A stretch of DNA of 64,000 nt from Algoriphagus antarcticus (GTDB lineage Bacteria > Bacteroidota > Bacteroidia > Cytophagales > Cyclobacteriaceae), in assembly GCF_002150685.1 (NCBI RefSeq), contig NZ_MSSW01000044.1, positions 60,548-124,547 of the forward strand, in the 5' to 3' direction. The position numbers and the translations under genes are program-made. Under the pieces are notes generated by a model. The model was given only the letters and a program-made list of their open reading frames with translations. It had not been told where the DNA came from and did no database searches. Each line of letters opens with the position of its first letter. The first letter of the stretch is position 1. Shown here piece after piece: positions 26,405-34,938 of this stretch.

Positions 26405-27922
26405 ATGAAAAAGATCATTAATTATATATTCTTAGTGTCCATTTTGGTGTATTCATCAGCATGCGACAATAATTTCGACGAACTAAATATCAATAAGGTA
26501 AGTGCTACTGCAATTGATCCCGCATTTCAGTTAAATGCCGCAATTGTGGGTTGCGCTTATCCTAATGGTACTTTGATCTATGATATCGGCGTGGTGCAGC
26601 AAATAATATCTCCAAACTCAGGGGTGCTTACTGGTGCCAATTATAATCAAGACAATAGAATTTCTACTCAGGAGGTTTGGCAGGCATACTATCGGAATGT
26701 GATTAAAAACACCAAAGACGTAATCAGCAGAATCCAAGATGATCCTGCCAGGGCAAATCTGCTACAGATGACAAGAATCATTCAAGCATTTGCATTTATG
26801 GTTTTGACAGATGAATATGGAAGCATTCCTTATTTTGAGGGAGGAGTAGGTTATTCTCAGCAGGTATATTTTCCTGTTTATGATTCACAAGAAGTTATTT
26901 ATGCAGATATCATAAAGGAATTGACCGAAGCTACCACTGCTTTGAATCTGTCAGGAAAAGTGGAAACAGCAGATATTTTGTATGCTGGTGATTTGAACAA
27001 GTGGAAGAGCTTTGGTTATTCTTTACTACTCAGAGCAGGAATGCGGCTGAGCGAAGTGGATCCGAGTAGAGCACAGCAGATTGTTCAGGCCGCAGTGCAG
27101 GGAGGTGTAATCTTGTCGAATTCAGCCAATGCAAAAATCGCTCATGATCCAAACTATATTAATCCAATTGGGAACTTGCTAAACGCAACTGAAGCTTCCA
27201 ATTTCTATCTGACAGCTCCTTTTGTAGACTATTTAAAAAGCAAAAACGATCCTCGCCTTACTGCAATTGCGATCACCTATGTGGGTGCCAAATCCGGGCC
27301 AGAGCAAACTCCCGGCAGCGGTACTTATGAAGCCAGCGTCCATGTAGGGATGCCAATGGGAAATGATAATGTAGGGGCTGTGAAAGCAGCTTCGGATTTA
27401 GGGTTGACTAGTTTCTATGAATTTGCGCAAGCAGATAGGAGGAGACTTGCGAAGAATACTGCGCCAAACTTCCTAGTAACAGCATCTCAAAACTACCTTT
27501 TATTAGCTGAAGCAAGGCAAAGAGGCTGGATAACCTCAGAGACGGTTGAATCCTATTATACTGCTGGAGTAAGAGCTCACATGGATCAGTTGGGTATAGT
27601 GGATGTAGCCTCATCAATTTCAACCGCAGCCGTGGATGCCTATCTAGCTGCCAATCCATTTGATGCCTCCAAGGCCTTAGAGCAGATCAATACGCAATAT
27701 TGGGTTTCATCCTTTCTGAATGGTCCAGAAGCCTTTGCGAATTTTCGTAGATCGGGGTTCCCAACTCTAACTGCCAATCCTTTCGATGGTAGGGAGGTGC
27801 CGTTTATCAATCGACTGACTTATCCTAACTCTGAAATTTCTGTGAATTCAGAAAATGTAGGAGCTGCGATAGCATCTCAAGGAGCTGATAACTTGGAAAC
27901 AAAAGTTTGGTGGGATAAATAA
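26405..27922 (+). CDS. SusD/RagB-family nutrient-binding outer-membrane lipoprotein
   Basis: A 505-residue lipoprotein with signal MKKIINYIFLVSILVYSSAC (acylated Cys20). The helical body resembles the SusD-like_2 branch: NYNQDNRISTQEVWQAYYR, AFAFMVLTDEYGSIPYFEGG, YADIIKELTEATTALN, WKSFGYSLLLRAGMRLSEVD and a C-terminal QYWVSSFLNGPEAFANFRRS. SusD binds the substrate at the cell surface and acts as lid for SusC. It is the partner of the adjoining SusC. A hairpin follows 7 nt after its stop. Confidence 0.95.
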   Translation: MKKIINYIFLVSILVYSSACDNNFDELNINKVSATAIDPAFQLNAAIVGCAYPNGTLIYDIGVVQQIISPNSGVLTGANYNQDNRISTQEVWQAYYRNVIKNTKDVISRIQDDPARANLLQMTRIIQAFAFMVLTDEYGSIPYFEGGVGYSQQVYFPVYDSQEVIYADIIKELTEATTALNLSGKVETADILYAGDLNKWKSFGYSLLLRAGMRLSEVDPSRAQQIVQAAVQGGVILSNSANAKIAHDPNYINPIGNLLNATEASNFYLTAPFVDYLKSKNDPRLTAIAITYVGAKSGPEQTPGSGTYEASVHVGMPMGNDNVGAVKAASDLGLTSFYEFAQADRRRLAKNTAPNFLVTASQNYLLLAEARQRGWITSETVESYYTAGVRAHMDQLGIVDVASSISTAAVDAYLAANPFDASKALEQINTQYWVSSFLNGPEAFANFRRSGFPTLTANPFDGREVPFINRLTYPNSEISVNSENVGAAIASQGADNLETKVWWDK

Positions 27923-27929
27923 ATTAATG

Positions 27930-27955
27930 CAGGGCTTGGTGGATACCGAGCCCTG
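27930..27955 (+). other. Intercistronic hairpin after susD
   Basis: CAGGGCTTGGT and ACCGAGCCCTG form an 11-bp stem with one G-U pair and a GGAT loop. There is no following T tract (TTTAGTATAG), so it is more likely a transcript-stability or attenuation element than a full terminator. Confidence 0.55.
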
Positions 27956-27980
27956 TTTAGTATAGAAATCAAATAGAATT

Positions 27981-28919
27981 ATGATCAGAAAATTTACTAT
28001 CACCCTTTTCCTGTCACTGTTTATTCTAACGGATTTACTAGCTCAGCAAATTTCAAAAGAGGAAATGCTTTTTCTCACTCAACAGTGGGAGGGCGAGCGG
28101 TTTGAAGATGGTCGGCCTAAAGTATCGGATGACATTCTTCGAAGAATGAGACAAGTGACACATGACGAAGCCTGGGCAGTTATGAAAAATGCAGGCTACA
28201 AATACCAGTATGCAGACGGTTGGAGTTTGTTAATCAATCCCGACAGCATTTTAATTGGGAGAGCAGTGACCGCGACTTTTATGCCCGGTAGGCCAGATAT
28301 CCACGATGCCATCGATGAGCGAGGCAAGAAGGAAGGGAAGAGAGGACAAAATTCTTGGCCGGTAGATGTCCTTCAACAGGGAGATGTATATGTGGTCGAC
28401 CAGTTTGGGATTCATAATGGAGGGCCTACCATTGGTGACAATGTCGGCAACGCTATTTATGCCAAAACTGGAAATGGGATCGTGTACGAAGGAGCTGTGA
28501 GAGATATTGTGGGGCTAAAGGAAATTGGCTCTTTTACTTCGTTTGTTTCCAGTTATCATCCTTCCCATCACAATCAGTCGGGCGATCTGAATACCATGCT
28601 GATTGGAATTAATAAACCTACCAGGATTCATCAGGTAACTGTAATGGCTGGTGATGTCGTGCTCGGTAGAGATGGTGCGTTGTCTTTTATCCCAGCACAT
28701 TTGGCGGAAAAAGTGGTAGTGACTTCAGAAGTTGTCCGTCTTAGAGATATGTTTGGACATCAGAGAATTAGAGAAGGAACTTATACCGCAGGACAAATTG
28801 ACACGCGATGGTCGGATGAAATCGAAAAGGATTTTTCCAAATGGCTCACAGAGCATATGGATGAGCTTCCCATAGCAAAAGACCAGATTCAAGAAATACT
28901 GAAAAACAGAACTTGGTAA
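27981..28919 (+). CDS. Exported RraA/HMG-aldolase family protein (first copy)
   Basis: A 312-residue RraA-fold protein with a Sec signal peptide (KFTITLFLSLFILTDLLAQ), unlike the usual cytoplasmic family of about 160-230 residues. The core spans about residues 75-260. It has the aldolase signature D-x20-R-D: Asp153 (TIGDNVGNAIYAK) and Arg174-Asp175 (GIVYEGAVRDIVG). In HMG/CHA aldolases this motif binds the divalent metal and substrate; classic RraA RNase-E inhibitors are non-enzymatic. Expected chemistry is retro-aldol cleavage or decarboxylation of 2-oxo acids giving pyruvate or similar. It is 58 nt after susD and 16 nt before an enolase-superfamily gene. Confidence 0.88.
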   Translation: MIRKFTITLFLSLFILTDLLAQQISKEEMLFLTQQWEGERFEDGRPKVSDDILRRMRQVTHDEAWAVMKNAGYKYQYADGWSLLINPDSILIGRAVTATFMPGRPDIHDAIDERGKKEGKRGQNSWPVDVLQQGDVYVVDQFGIHNGGPTIGDNVGNAIYAKTGNGIVYEGAVRDIVGLKEIGSFTSFVSSYHPSHHNQSGDLNTMLIGINKPTRIHQVTVMAGDVVLGRDGALSFIPAHLAEKVVVTSEVVRLRDMFGHQRIREGTYTAGQIDTRWSDEIEKDFSKWLTEHMDELPIAKDQIQEILKNRTW

Positions 28920-28935
28920 CCCAAAATTCAAACTT

Positions 28936-30213
28936 ATGAAAAACAAGAATTCAAGAAGATCCTTCCTTCAAAAAGGAGCAGCAGTAGGGCTAACTGGAGC
29001 TGGCTTACTTTCTACTTTTGGACAAGGATTGAATGCTGCTGTAGTTAAACAAAATCCCTATTCAAATCCTGCCGATCTCAAAATCACCGATGTAAAATGC
29101 GGTTATGTGAGAGGAGCAGTTTATGTAAAAATTTACACCAATCAGGATGTCTGGGGATGTGGTGAGGCTGTAGATGCGATTCAAGGATCCTATTACTTGG
29201 TCAAAAGATTAGGGGAGCAGATTAAAGGTCAAAATCCACTCAACCCAAATCGCCTAGCGGAACAAGTCCGCAAGGGAGCATTTTTTGGTGGTGCTCAGTC
29301 TGGGGTTTTTGTTGCAGTTTTGACAGCTATAGAGACAGCACTGTGGGATATTACCGGTAAAGTCTTTGGTGTTCCAGTTTATCAATTGTTGGGTGGAAAA
29401 TTCCGTGATAAAATCCGTGTGTATTGCGACACAGCACTTTATACTTCTGGTAATCCCACTCCTGATGATTATTCAGCTGCAGCAAAAGATGCCGTTTCCA
29501 GAGGATACAATGCGGTGAAATTCGATGTGGATGATGGTCGGGATCCTAACAAATACGATCGCTTCAACTGGACAGCTAGTCCTGCTGAGATCGATAGAAT
29601 GTACAATGCAATCGCTGCGGTAAGAGAAACGGTAGGCCCAAAAATCGATGTATGCGTAGACATGCATGGCCGATACGACGCTGTGACAGGAATGAAAATG
29701 GCCAAAATGTATGAACCGCTGAATCTTATGTGGCTGGAAGAACCTGTGCCAGCTGACAATCCTGAGGTGTATAAGCACATCACTCAGGAGACCAGCACTC
29801 CGATTTGTGCCGGAGAGAATATTTATTTGGCGTATGGATTTACCAAACTTCTCTCAGACGGGGCACTGAATATCATTATGCCAGATTTGCAAAAGGCAGG
29901 AGGATTGGGAGAAGCTCAGCGGATTGCCAACTTGGCCAATCTATATTATGTGCCTTTTTCACCACATATGGTGGCCTCTTTCTTGGGTGCGATGGCGAGC
30001 TGCCATGTTTGTGCTTCGGTGCCAAATTTTCAGATAATGGAATGGCAAATCTATATGGATAAAGATGATCTCTGGAAAGATATAGTGACGTATGATGGAC
30101 CAAAAACTGAAAACAGCTTTATCACTCTTTCTGAAAAACCTGGTATTGGTGTAGAAATCAATGAGGAAGGAATGAAAAAGTATGCAGTTCCTGGAGTTCC
30201 TTTTTTTGAGTAA
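28936..30213 (+). CDS. Tat-exported enolase-superfamily dehydratase, galactonate/mannonate dehydratase-like (first copy)
   Basis: A 425-residue mandelate racemase/muconate-lactonizing family protein with a Tat signal (NSRRSFLQKGAAVGLTGAGL). Active-site candidates: Lys195 (YNAVKFDVDD), metal ligands Asp242 (VDMHGRYD), Glu268 (WLEEP) and Glu294 (CAGENIY), His244, His344 (FSPHMVAS) and Glu369. The spacings (D+2 His, +26 Glu, +26 Glu, His+100 His, +25 Glu) agree with those I recall for D-galactonate dehydratase, so beta-elimination of water from an aldonate-like acid to a 2-keto-3-deoxy acid is a good guess. Export to the periplasm is unusual. It lies between the two RraA-family genes. Confidence 0.9.
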   Translation: MKNKNSRRSFLQKGAAVGLTGAGLLSTFGQGLNAAVVKQNPYSNPADLKITDVKCGYVRGAVYVKIYTNQDVWGCGEAVDAIQGSYYLVKRLGEQIKGQNPLNPNRLAEQVRKGAFFGGAQSGVFVAVLTAIETALWDITGKVFGVPVYQLLGGKFRDKIRVYCDTALYTSGNPTPDDYSAAAKDAVSRGYNAVKFDVDDGRDPNKYDRFNWTASPAEIDRMYNAIAAVRETVGPKIDVCVDMHGRYDAVTGMKMAKMYEPLNLMWLEEPVPADNPEVYKHITQETSTPICAGENIYLAYGFTKLLSDGALNIIMPDLQKAGGLGEAQRIANLANLYYVPFSPHMVASFLGAMASCHVCASVPNFQIMEWQIYMDKDDLWKDIVTYDGPKTENSFITLSEKPGIGVEINEEGMKKYAVPGVPFFE

Positions 30214-30363
30214 ATAAGAAATGCTTTGAAATTTTGAACTGCTAAATGACTATACAACCGAATAAAGAATAGAGATATGAATTTCAAATGACTTTTTATT
30301 TCTTATAACTGAGTATTTTCAAAATACAAATCATTGTTCCTTAACCTTAAACCCTCAATTCTA

Positions 30364-31338
30364 ATGAATGCTATTATCTCATTTATCAAAGGCCTAAAAG
30401 CTCACTTTTGGGTACTTGCTTTTTCCGGTTTACTACTATTTGCCAAAACAGAAGCAACTGCTCAAAACGTCGCGGCTTCGCCTGAATACATAAAAGCCCT
30501 GACTTCGGAATGGGTGGGGGAAAGATCTGCGGATGGAAGGCCCAAAGTTTCGGATTCTATCTTGGAGCGTCTTAAAAATATCTCCATCGAGGAAGCTTGG
30601 GGTGTGCTGCGCAACAAAGGTTATCAAAATCAATACGAGGGAGAATGGCAAATCATGCTGCCGGACGAAGCTATGACCGGTAGAGTAGTGACCGCTCAAT
30701 ACATGCCGCTTAGACCGGATATGGAGAAGCAAATTAAGGATCAAGGAGTTGAAAAAGAGGGGAGATCGCCCAAAGGAGGAACAAACTCATGGCCAATTGA
30801 CATCCTTTCCAATGGGGATGTCTACGTAGCTGATAGCTATGGTAAAATAGTGGACGGAACGCTTATCGGCGATAATCTCGGCAATGCAATCTATGCCAAA
30901 TCTCAACGAGGAGTAATTTTCAACGGGTCAGTTCGTGATCAGGAAGGACTTTCTGAAATCGAAGGTTTCAACGCGTGGACGAAAGGTCAAGACCCATCCT
31001 ACATTCAGCAGATGATGCTGACTTCTATCAATGCTCCGATTCGAGTTGGTCGAGCTACGGTTCTTCCGGGTGATATTGTTTTGGCAAAGAAATATGGAGT
31101 GATTTTTATTCCAGCCTACTTGGTGGAAGAGCTTGTATTGACTTCCGAAGTCACGGGGCTCAGGGATGAGTTTGGACATCAACGACTTCGTGAAGGCAAA
31201 TATTTAGCTGGTCAGATTGATAGTGAATGGACAGATGAGATTAAAAAGGACTTTCTAGCCTGGTTGAATAATTATCCGGGAAAGCTTCCAATGACAAAGC
31301 AGGAATTGGACGATTATCTGAAAGAAAGGAATTATTGA
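30364..31338 (+). CDS. Exported RraA/HMG-aldolase family protein (second copy)
   Basis: A 324-residue paralogue of the protein at 27981-28919, with signal peptide AHFWVLAFSGLLLFAKTEATAQ. Shared blocks include GRPKVSDSILERL, NSWPIDIL, IGDNLGNAIYAK and the C-terminal EFGHQRLREGKYLAGQIDSE. The D-x20-R-D motif is intact: Asp160 and Arg181-Asp182. ATG at 30364 is chosen because it gives a clean signal peptide; a TTG at 30334 is upstream. It is 150 nt after the first enolase-family gene and precedes the second, so each aldolase-like gene is followed by one dehydratase-like gene, suggesting duplication of a two-gene unit. Confidence 0.88.
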   Translation: MNAIISFIKGLKAHFWVLAFSGLLLFAKTEATAQNVAASPEYIKALTSEWVGERSADGRPKVSDSILERLKNISIEEAWGVLRNKGYQNQYEGEWQIMLPDEAMTGRVVTAQYMPLRPDMEKQIKDQGVEKEGRSPKGGTNSWPIDILSNGDVYVADSYGKIVDGTLIGDNLGNAIYAKSQRGVIFNGSVRDQEGLSEIEGFNAWTKGQDPSYIQQMMLTSINAPIRVGRATVLPGDIVLAKKYGVIFIPAYLVEELVLTSEVTGLRDEFGHQRLREGKYLAGQIDSEWTDEIKKDFLAWLNNYPGKLPMTKQELDDYLKERNY

Positions 31339-31465
31339 GTTCTGATGTGAGGATCAAAAAGGAGGTGTGCTCAGTAAACTCCTGATTTAGTCTTTGCTTA
31401 CTGAATTTAAATTTCCCTTGGATACTCATGAGTTAAAATTGATAAAAACAATAACCCATTATACC

Positions 31466-32950
31466 ATGAAAAATACACTACAAACCCTCATTCAAAAAAA
31501 TAAGGAGCAGGAGCGTGCATACACATCACAGCGACAAGCAGAAATTGATAATCCATTCACAAAAGACAATAGAAGAGATTTTCTTAAGAAAACAGCGCTA
31601 GGAGGACTGAGCTTGACTGCTCTAATGGGGCTCGGTATCGAAGATACGATGGCTGAGACTACCAAGAATGTGCGAAGAGCTTCGGCTCCTTCAGATTTGA
31701 AGATCACGGATTTGAGATATGCTCACACAGCAGTGATGGGAGGTACAGCTATTTTACGTATCGATACCAATCAGGGAATTTATGGTTTGGGTGAAGTGCG
31801 AGATGGTGCTGATCCCAAATATGCCTTGATGCTCAAAAGCCGGATCTTAGGCGAAAATCCATGCAACGTGGAGAAAATATTCAAAATCATAAAGCAGTTT
31901 GGAGGTCAGTCACGCCAAGCTGGAGGTGTCTGCGGAGTGGAAATGGCACTTTGGGATCTTTGTGGCAAAGCCTACAACGTACCCGCTTGGCAGTTGCTTG
32001 GTGGGAGATATAGAGATTCAGTCAGACTATATGCAGATACCCCGGAAGCAAGTTCGCCGGAGGAGCAGTTGAAATTGATCAAATTCAGAACGGAAGAACA
32101 AGGCTATACCTGGTTGAAAATGGACGTATCAATCGGTGAGATCATGGATATTCCTGGATGTCTGGTAAATCCTGAAATTTTCAAAAATGGGAAAAGCCAA
32201 TGGTCCGGTGGTTACATGTCTTACGGTAATACTTCGCACCCATTCACAGGAATACAAATCACTGAAAAAGGGCTCGATGAACTGGCAAAAATCGTGGATC
32301 ATGTGCGTGGAATGGTGGGTTATGATATTCCTTTATCCACAGATCACTATGGTCACTTCGACTTGAATAACTGTATTCGTCTCGGACAGGCGCTAGACAA
32401 ATACCGTCTGGCTTGGCTGGAAGATATGGTGCCCTGGCAATTGTGGGAGCAGCACAAGACAATTACCACTGCACTTAATACACCTACTACAACCGGAGAG
32501 GATATTTACTTGCTTGAGTATTTCAAAGATCTAATAGATAATCATGCGGTGGATATCATCCATCCGGATTTGGCATCTTCTGGAGGGCTTTTGGAAACAA
32601 AACGAATTGCAGATTATGCCGAAGAAAAAGGTATTGCAATGGCTATGCATCAGGCAGGAACACCGGTTTCATTTATGGCAAATGTTCATTGCGCAGCAGC
32701 TACGCAAAACTTCCTTGCACTTGAGCATCACTCAGTGGATGTGCCATGGTGGGAGGATCTTGTGACCATGACAGGTGGAGGCAAGATGATTGACAAAGGC
32801 TATGCTCCAGTTCCATTGGATGCGCCAGGACTAGGAATCGAACTGAATGAGGAAGTGGTGAAAGCTCATCTTCATCCTTCAGACAACTCTTATTTTGCTC
32901 CAACGGACATGTGGAATGAAAAGCGTTCCCACGATAGAACCTACAGTTAA
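31466..32950 (+). CDS. Tat-exported enolase-superfamily dehydratase-like protein (second copy)
   Basis: A 494-residue member of the same superfamily, with a long N-terminus containing a Tat signal from residue 35 (DNRRDFLKKTALGGLSLTAL). Candidate residues: Lys208 (YTWLKMD), metal ligands Asp283 (STDHYGHFD), Glu309 (WLEDM) and Glu335 (TGEDIY), His385 (AMHQAG) and Glu410. Spacing equals that of the first copy, but the D+2 position, His in the first copy, is Tyr285 (the neighbouring residue 284 is His). It may therefore act on a different acid or as an epimerase. ATG at 31466 is chosen; earlier in-frame codons give no better signal. Confidence 0.88.
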   Translation: MKNTLQTLIQKNKEQERAYTSQRQAEIDNPFTKDNRRDFLKKTALGGLSLTALMGLGIEDTMAETTKNVRRASAPSDLKITDLRYAHTAVMGGTAILRIDTNQGIYGLGEVRDGADPKYALMLKSRILGENPCNVEKIFKIIKQFGGQSRQAGGVCGVEMALWDLCGKAYNVPAWQLLGGRYRDSVRLYADTPEASSPEEQLKLIKFRTEEQGYTWLKMDVSIGEIMDIPGCLVNPEIFKNGKSQWSGGYMSYGNTSHPFTGIQITEKGLDELAKIVDHVRGMVGYDIPLSTDHYGHFDLNNCIRLGQALDKYRLAWLEDMVPWQLWEQHKTITTALNTPTTTGEDIYLLEYFKDLIDNHAVDIIHPDLASSGGLLETKRIADYAEEKGIAMAMHQAGTPVSFMANVHCAAATQNFLALEHHSVDVPWWEDLVTMTGGGKMIDKGYAPVPLDAPGLGIELNEEVVKAHLHPSDNSYFAPTDMWNEKRSHDRTYS

Positions 32951-32974
32951 GATTACCTATTTTACCTATTGACA

Positions 32975-33010
32975 GACCCGAGAGCTAGTTTTAGAACTGG
33001 TTTTCGGGTT
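32975..33010 (+). other. Long hairpin ahead of the BASS transporter
   Basis: GACCCGAGAGCTAGT (32975-32989) pairs with ACTGGTTTTCGGGTT (32996-33010) over 15 bp including several G-U pairs that work only in plus-strand RNA; loop TTTAGA. No T tract follows. It may lower or control expression of the downstream gene or protect the upstream mRNA end. Confidence 0.55.
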
Positions 33011-33044
33011 AATTTCATATGAATTCACCCAAAATTCCGTCATT

Positions 33045-34139
33045 TTGAATCCAAAAATTACAAAAGTACTTTCGATCGTTACCGGTGTATTTTTCCTAGC
33101 CGCACTTGCTACCAGTATCTTTTCAGGTATTGCAAATGCGGGCCCGCTTTGGATCGGTTTTTTTTTCATTTGTGCGATAGCATTTCTCGGAAATCCCAAG
33201 CTGAAAGGTTTCGCTTATTCCCTGATGATTTTCGGAGCGGTGACTACCTCACTTTATTATCCGGTATATTTCGTGGAATACGATGGATTCAAATTTAGTG
33301 CTCTGATAGTTCCTTTGATTCAAGTAATCATGTTTGGAATGGGTACATCGATGAGCATCAAAGATTTCCTTGGAGTAATCAAAATGCCCAAAGGGGTTTT
33401 GGTAGGGGTAATGTGTCAATTTTCTATCATGCCTTTTATAGGATTTACTTTGGCAAGCCTAAGTGGATTTCCTTCTGAGATAGCTGCGGGAATTATCCTT
33501 ATAGGTTGCTCGCCAAGTGGAATGGCTTCCAATGTTATGAGCTATTTGGCGAATGCGAATCTGGCTTTGTCTATTACTGTTACTTCTATTACCACTTTAC
33601 TTGCTCCATTCGTTACTCCGTTTTTGATGGGCTGGCTGGCAGGAGAATTCGTGGAAATCAATGTGATTGATATGATGTGGAGTATCGTGAAAATGGTAAT
33701 TATCCCGATAGGGGCTGGACTGATTTTTAATTATTTCCTACGAGGAAAAGCAAAATGGCTGGACGATTTGATGCCTATCATTTCTATGGCTGGAATTGCT
33801 CTCATTATTGTGATAATCACAGCAGCTGGCAGAAATAGTTTGCTGGAAATTGGCCCACTGCTAATTATTTTAGTTTTGGTACACAATGTTGCCGGGTATT
33901 TCTTAGGCTATGGAGCTAGTAAATTACTTCGGATGAATGAACGGGACTGCCGAACTATTGCAATAGAGGTAGGAATGCAAAATGGCGGACTAGCTTCTGG
34001 CATAGCCAAAGAAATGGGTAAAATAGCCACCGTGGGGCTTGCTCCGGCTGTTTTTGGACCACTGATGAATATCACTGGTTCCATTCTCGCTTCTTATTGG
34101 CATAAAAAACCGACAGAACCAGAGAAAATTCCTCAATAA
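33045..34139 (+). CDS. Bile acid:sodium symporter (BASS/SBF) family transporter
   Basis: A 364-residue membrane protein with about ten helices of the BASS family. Typical features: FGMGTSMSIKDFLGVIKMP, GVMCQFSIMPFIGFTLASL, GCSPSGMASNVMSYLANANL (a Na+/substrate-site type motif) and EVGMQNGGLASGIAKEMG. Family members carry bile acids, pyruvate, 2-keto acids or pantoate with Na+. At the end of the SusCD-aldolase-dehydratase locus it is inferred to take the acid product across the inner membrane. The start is TTG at 33045, overlapping by frame shift the stop of a 10-codon ATG ORF (33019-33048). It converges with the NTF2-like gene, separated by 1 nt. Confidence 0.9.
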   Translation: MNPKITKVLSIVTGVFFLAALATSIFSGIANAGPLWIGFFFICAIAFLGNPKLKGFAYSLMIFGAVTTSLYYPVYFVEYDGFKFSALIVPLIQVIMFGMGTSMSIKDFLGVIKMPKGVLVGVMCQFSIMPFIGFTLASLSGFPSEIAAGIILIGCSPSGMASNVMSYLANANLALSITVTSITTLLAPFVTPFLMGWLAGEFVEINVIDMMWSIVKMVIIPIGAGLIFNYFLRGKAKWLDDLMPIISMAGIALIIVIITAAGRNSLLEIGPLLIILVLVHNVAGYFLGYGASKLLRMNERDCRTIAIEVGMQNGGLASGIAKEMGKIATVGLAPAVFGPLMNITGSILASYWHKKPTEPEKIPQ

Positions 34140-34140
34140 T

Positions 34141-34560
34141 CTAAGGCAGTTTATAGGCCTGACGGGCCAGCAATTTCCACTGGCCCTTTTCTTTTTGCCA
34201 AACCAGAATTACACCTATTTTAATAGCGTTTGACTTGCCTCCATCCAGCACATCAGCAGCTAATGTATGTCTGACGATCGCTACATCTTTCTCTACTTTA
34301 ATGGTTTGATTTTCAAAAGTGACCGTTGCAAAATCTGATGCACCAGTCACTAATGCTTCGATAAACTGTGCTTGATTTTCGAGCTTTCCACTCGAATGTC
34401 CATAGCTAAGATTTATCGAGCTGACTTCGCTCAAGTTTGCTATTGTAGGGTCTATCAATGCTAGGCGCAACTTTTCCACTTGGGATGCTACATCTTTATC
34501 TGCTTGCGCAAAAGCAAATGCGCAACAAAGGAAAAGTAGTAAAGTTAGGGAGGTTTTCAT
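34141..34560 (-). CDS. Exported NTF2-like (DUF4440/SnoaL-type) protein
   Basis: A 139-residue protein with a signal peptide (KTSLTLLLFLCCAFAFAQ) and a small NTF2-like fold: VEKLRLALIDPTIANLSEV, EVSSINLSYGHSSGKLENQA, FENQTIKVEKDVAIVRHTL and the final strand GVILVWQKEKGQWKLLARQ. NTF2-like domains are small ligand-binding or enzymatic cones; no function can be assigned. It is convergent with the BASS transporter gene, and followed upstream (minus strand) by a cupin gene 81 nt away. Confidence 0.72.
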   Translation of the reverse strand: MKTSLTLLLFLCCAFAFAQADKDVASQVEKLRLALIDPTIANLSEVSSINLSYGHSSGKLENQAQFIEALVTGASDFATVTFENQTIKVEKDVAIVRHTLAADVLDGGKSNAIKIGVILVWQKEKGQWKLLARQAYKLP

Positions 34561-34641
34561 GTTTTCGTGGACTGGGTATTTTTCGCAGATCTATTTTAAA
34601 AAGAATGGATTTTGGTAGTCAAGGACACTTTTCCTCAACAA

Positions 34642-34938
34642 TTATTTCTCCTGCACAATCGTGAAAATGTTCTTTTCCTGCACACCTTTGACCTCATGCT
34701 CCACCATCACCGGGATTTCAAACGTATCAAATTCCTTGAGATGCAAAGTCTCGCCGTTGATGAAAAACTCGACTTCGCCTTTTAACACAGTCAGAAGAGA
34801 AGGGACATTTGCCGTATGTTTTTTTAGAATTTGATCATGCAGGAGTCCAATGGCAAAGTAATTTGTCTTGTCAGTACGCTGTATAGGGCAGACAGAAGGT
34901 CTTTCCTCTGTAAAAGCTAAATTTTCCAGGATATTCAT
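34642..34938 (-). CDS. Small cupin-domain protein
   Basis: A 98-residue single-domain protein. The beta-rich run SLLTVLKGEVEFFINGETLHL, then FDTFEIPVMVEHEVKGVQ, is the two-motif small cupin plan, with His at LKKHTANVPS and EHEV as possible metal ligands. It resembles the tellurite-resistance TehB-type/DUF1971 small cupins, but I cannot choose a subfamily. No signal peptide, so cytoplasmic. Function unknown. Confidence 0.7.
   Translation of the reverse strand: MNILENLAFTEERPSVCPIQRTDKTNYFAIGLLHDQILKKHTANVPSLLTVLKGEVEFFINGETLHLKEFDTFEIPVMVEHEVKGVQEKNIFTIVQEK

Noticed and set aside
27981..28919. Annotation as RNase E inhibitor RraA or as menaquinone methyltransferase
   Set aside because: Signal peptide, the D-x20-R-D motif and the catabolic context favour an aldolase-like enzyme; the methyltransferase label is an old misannotation of this family.
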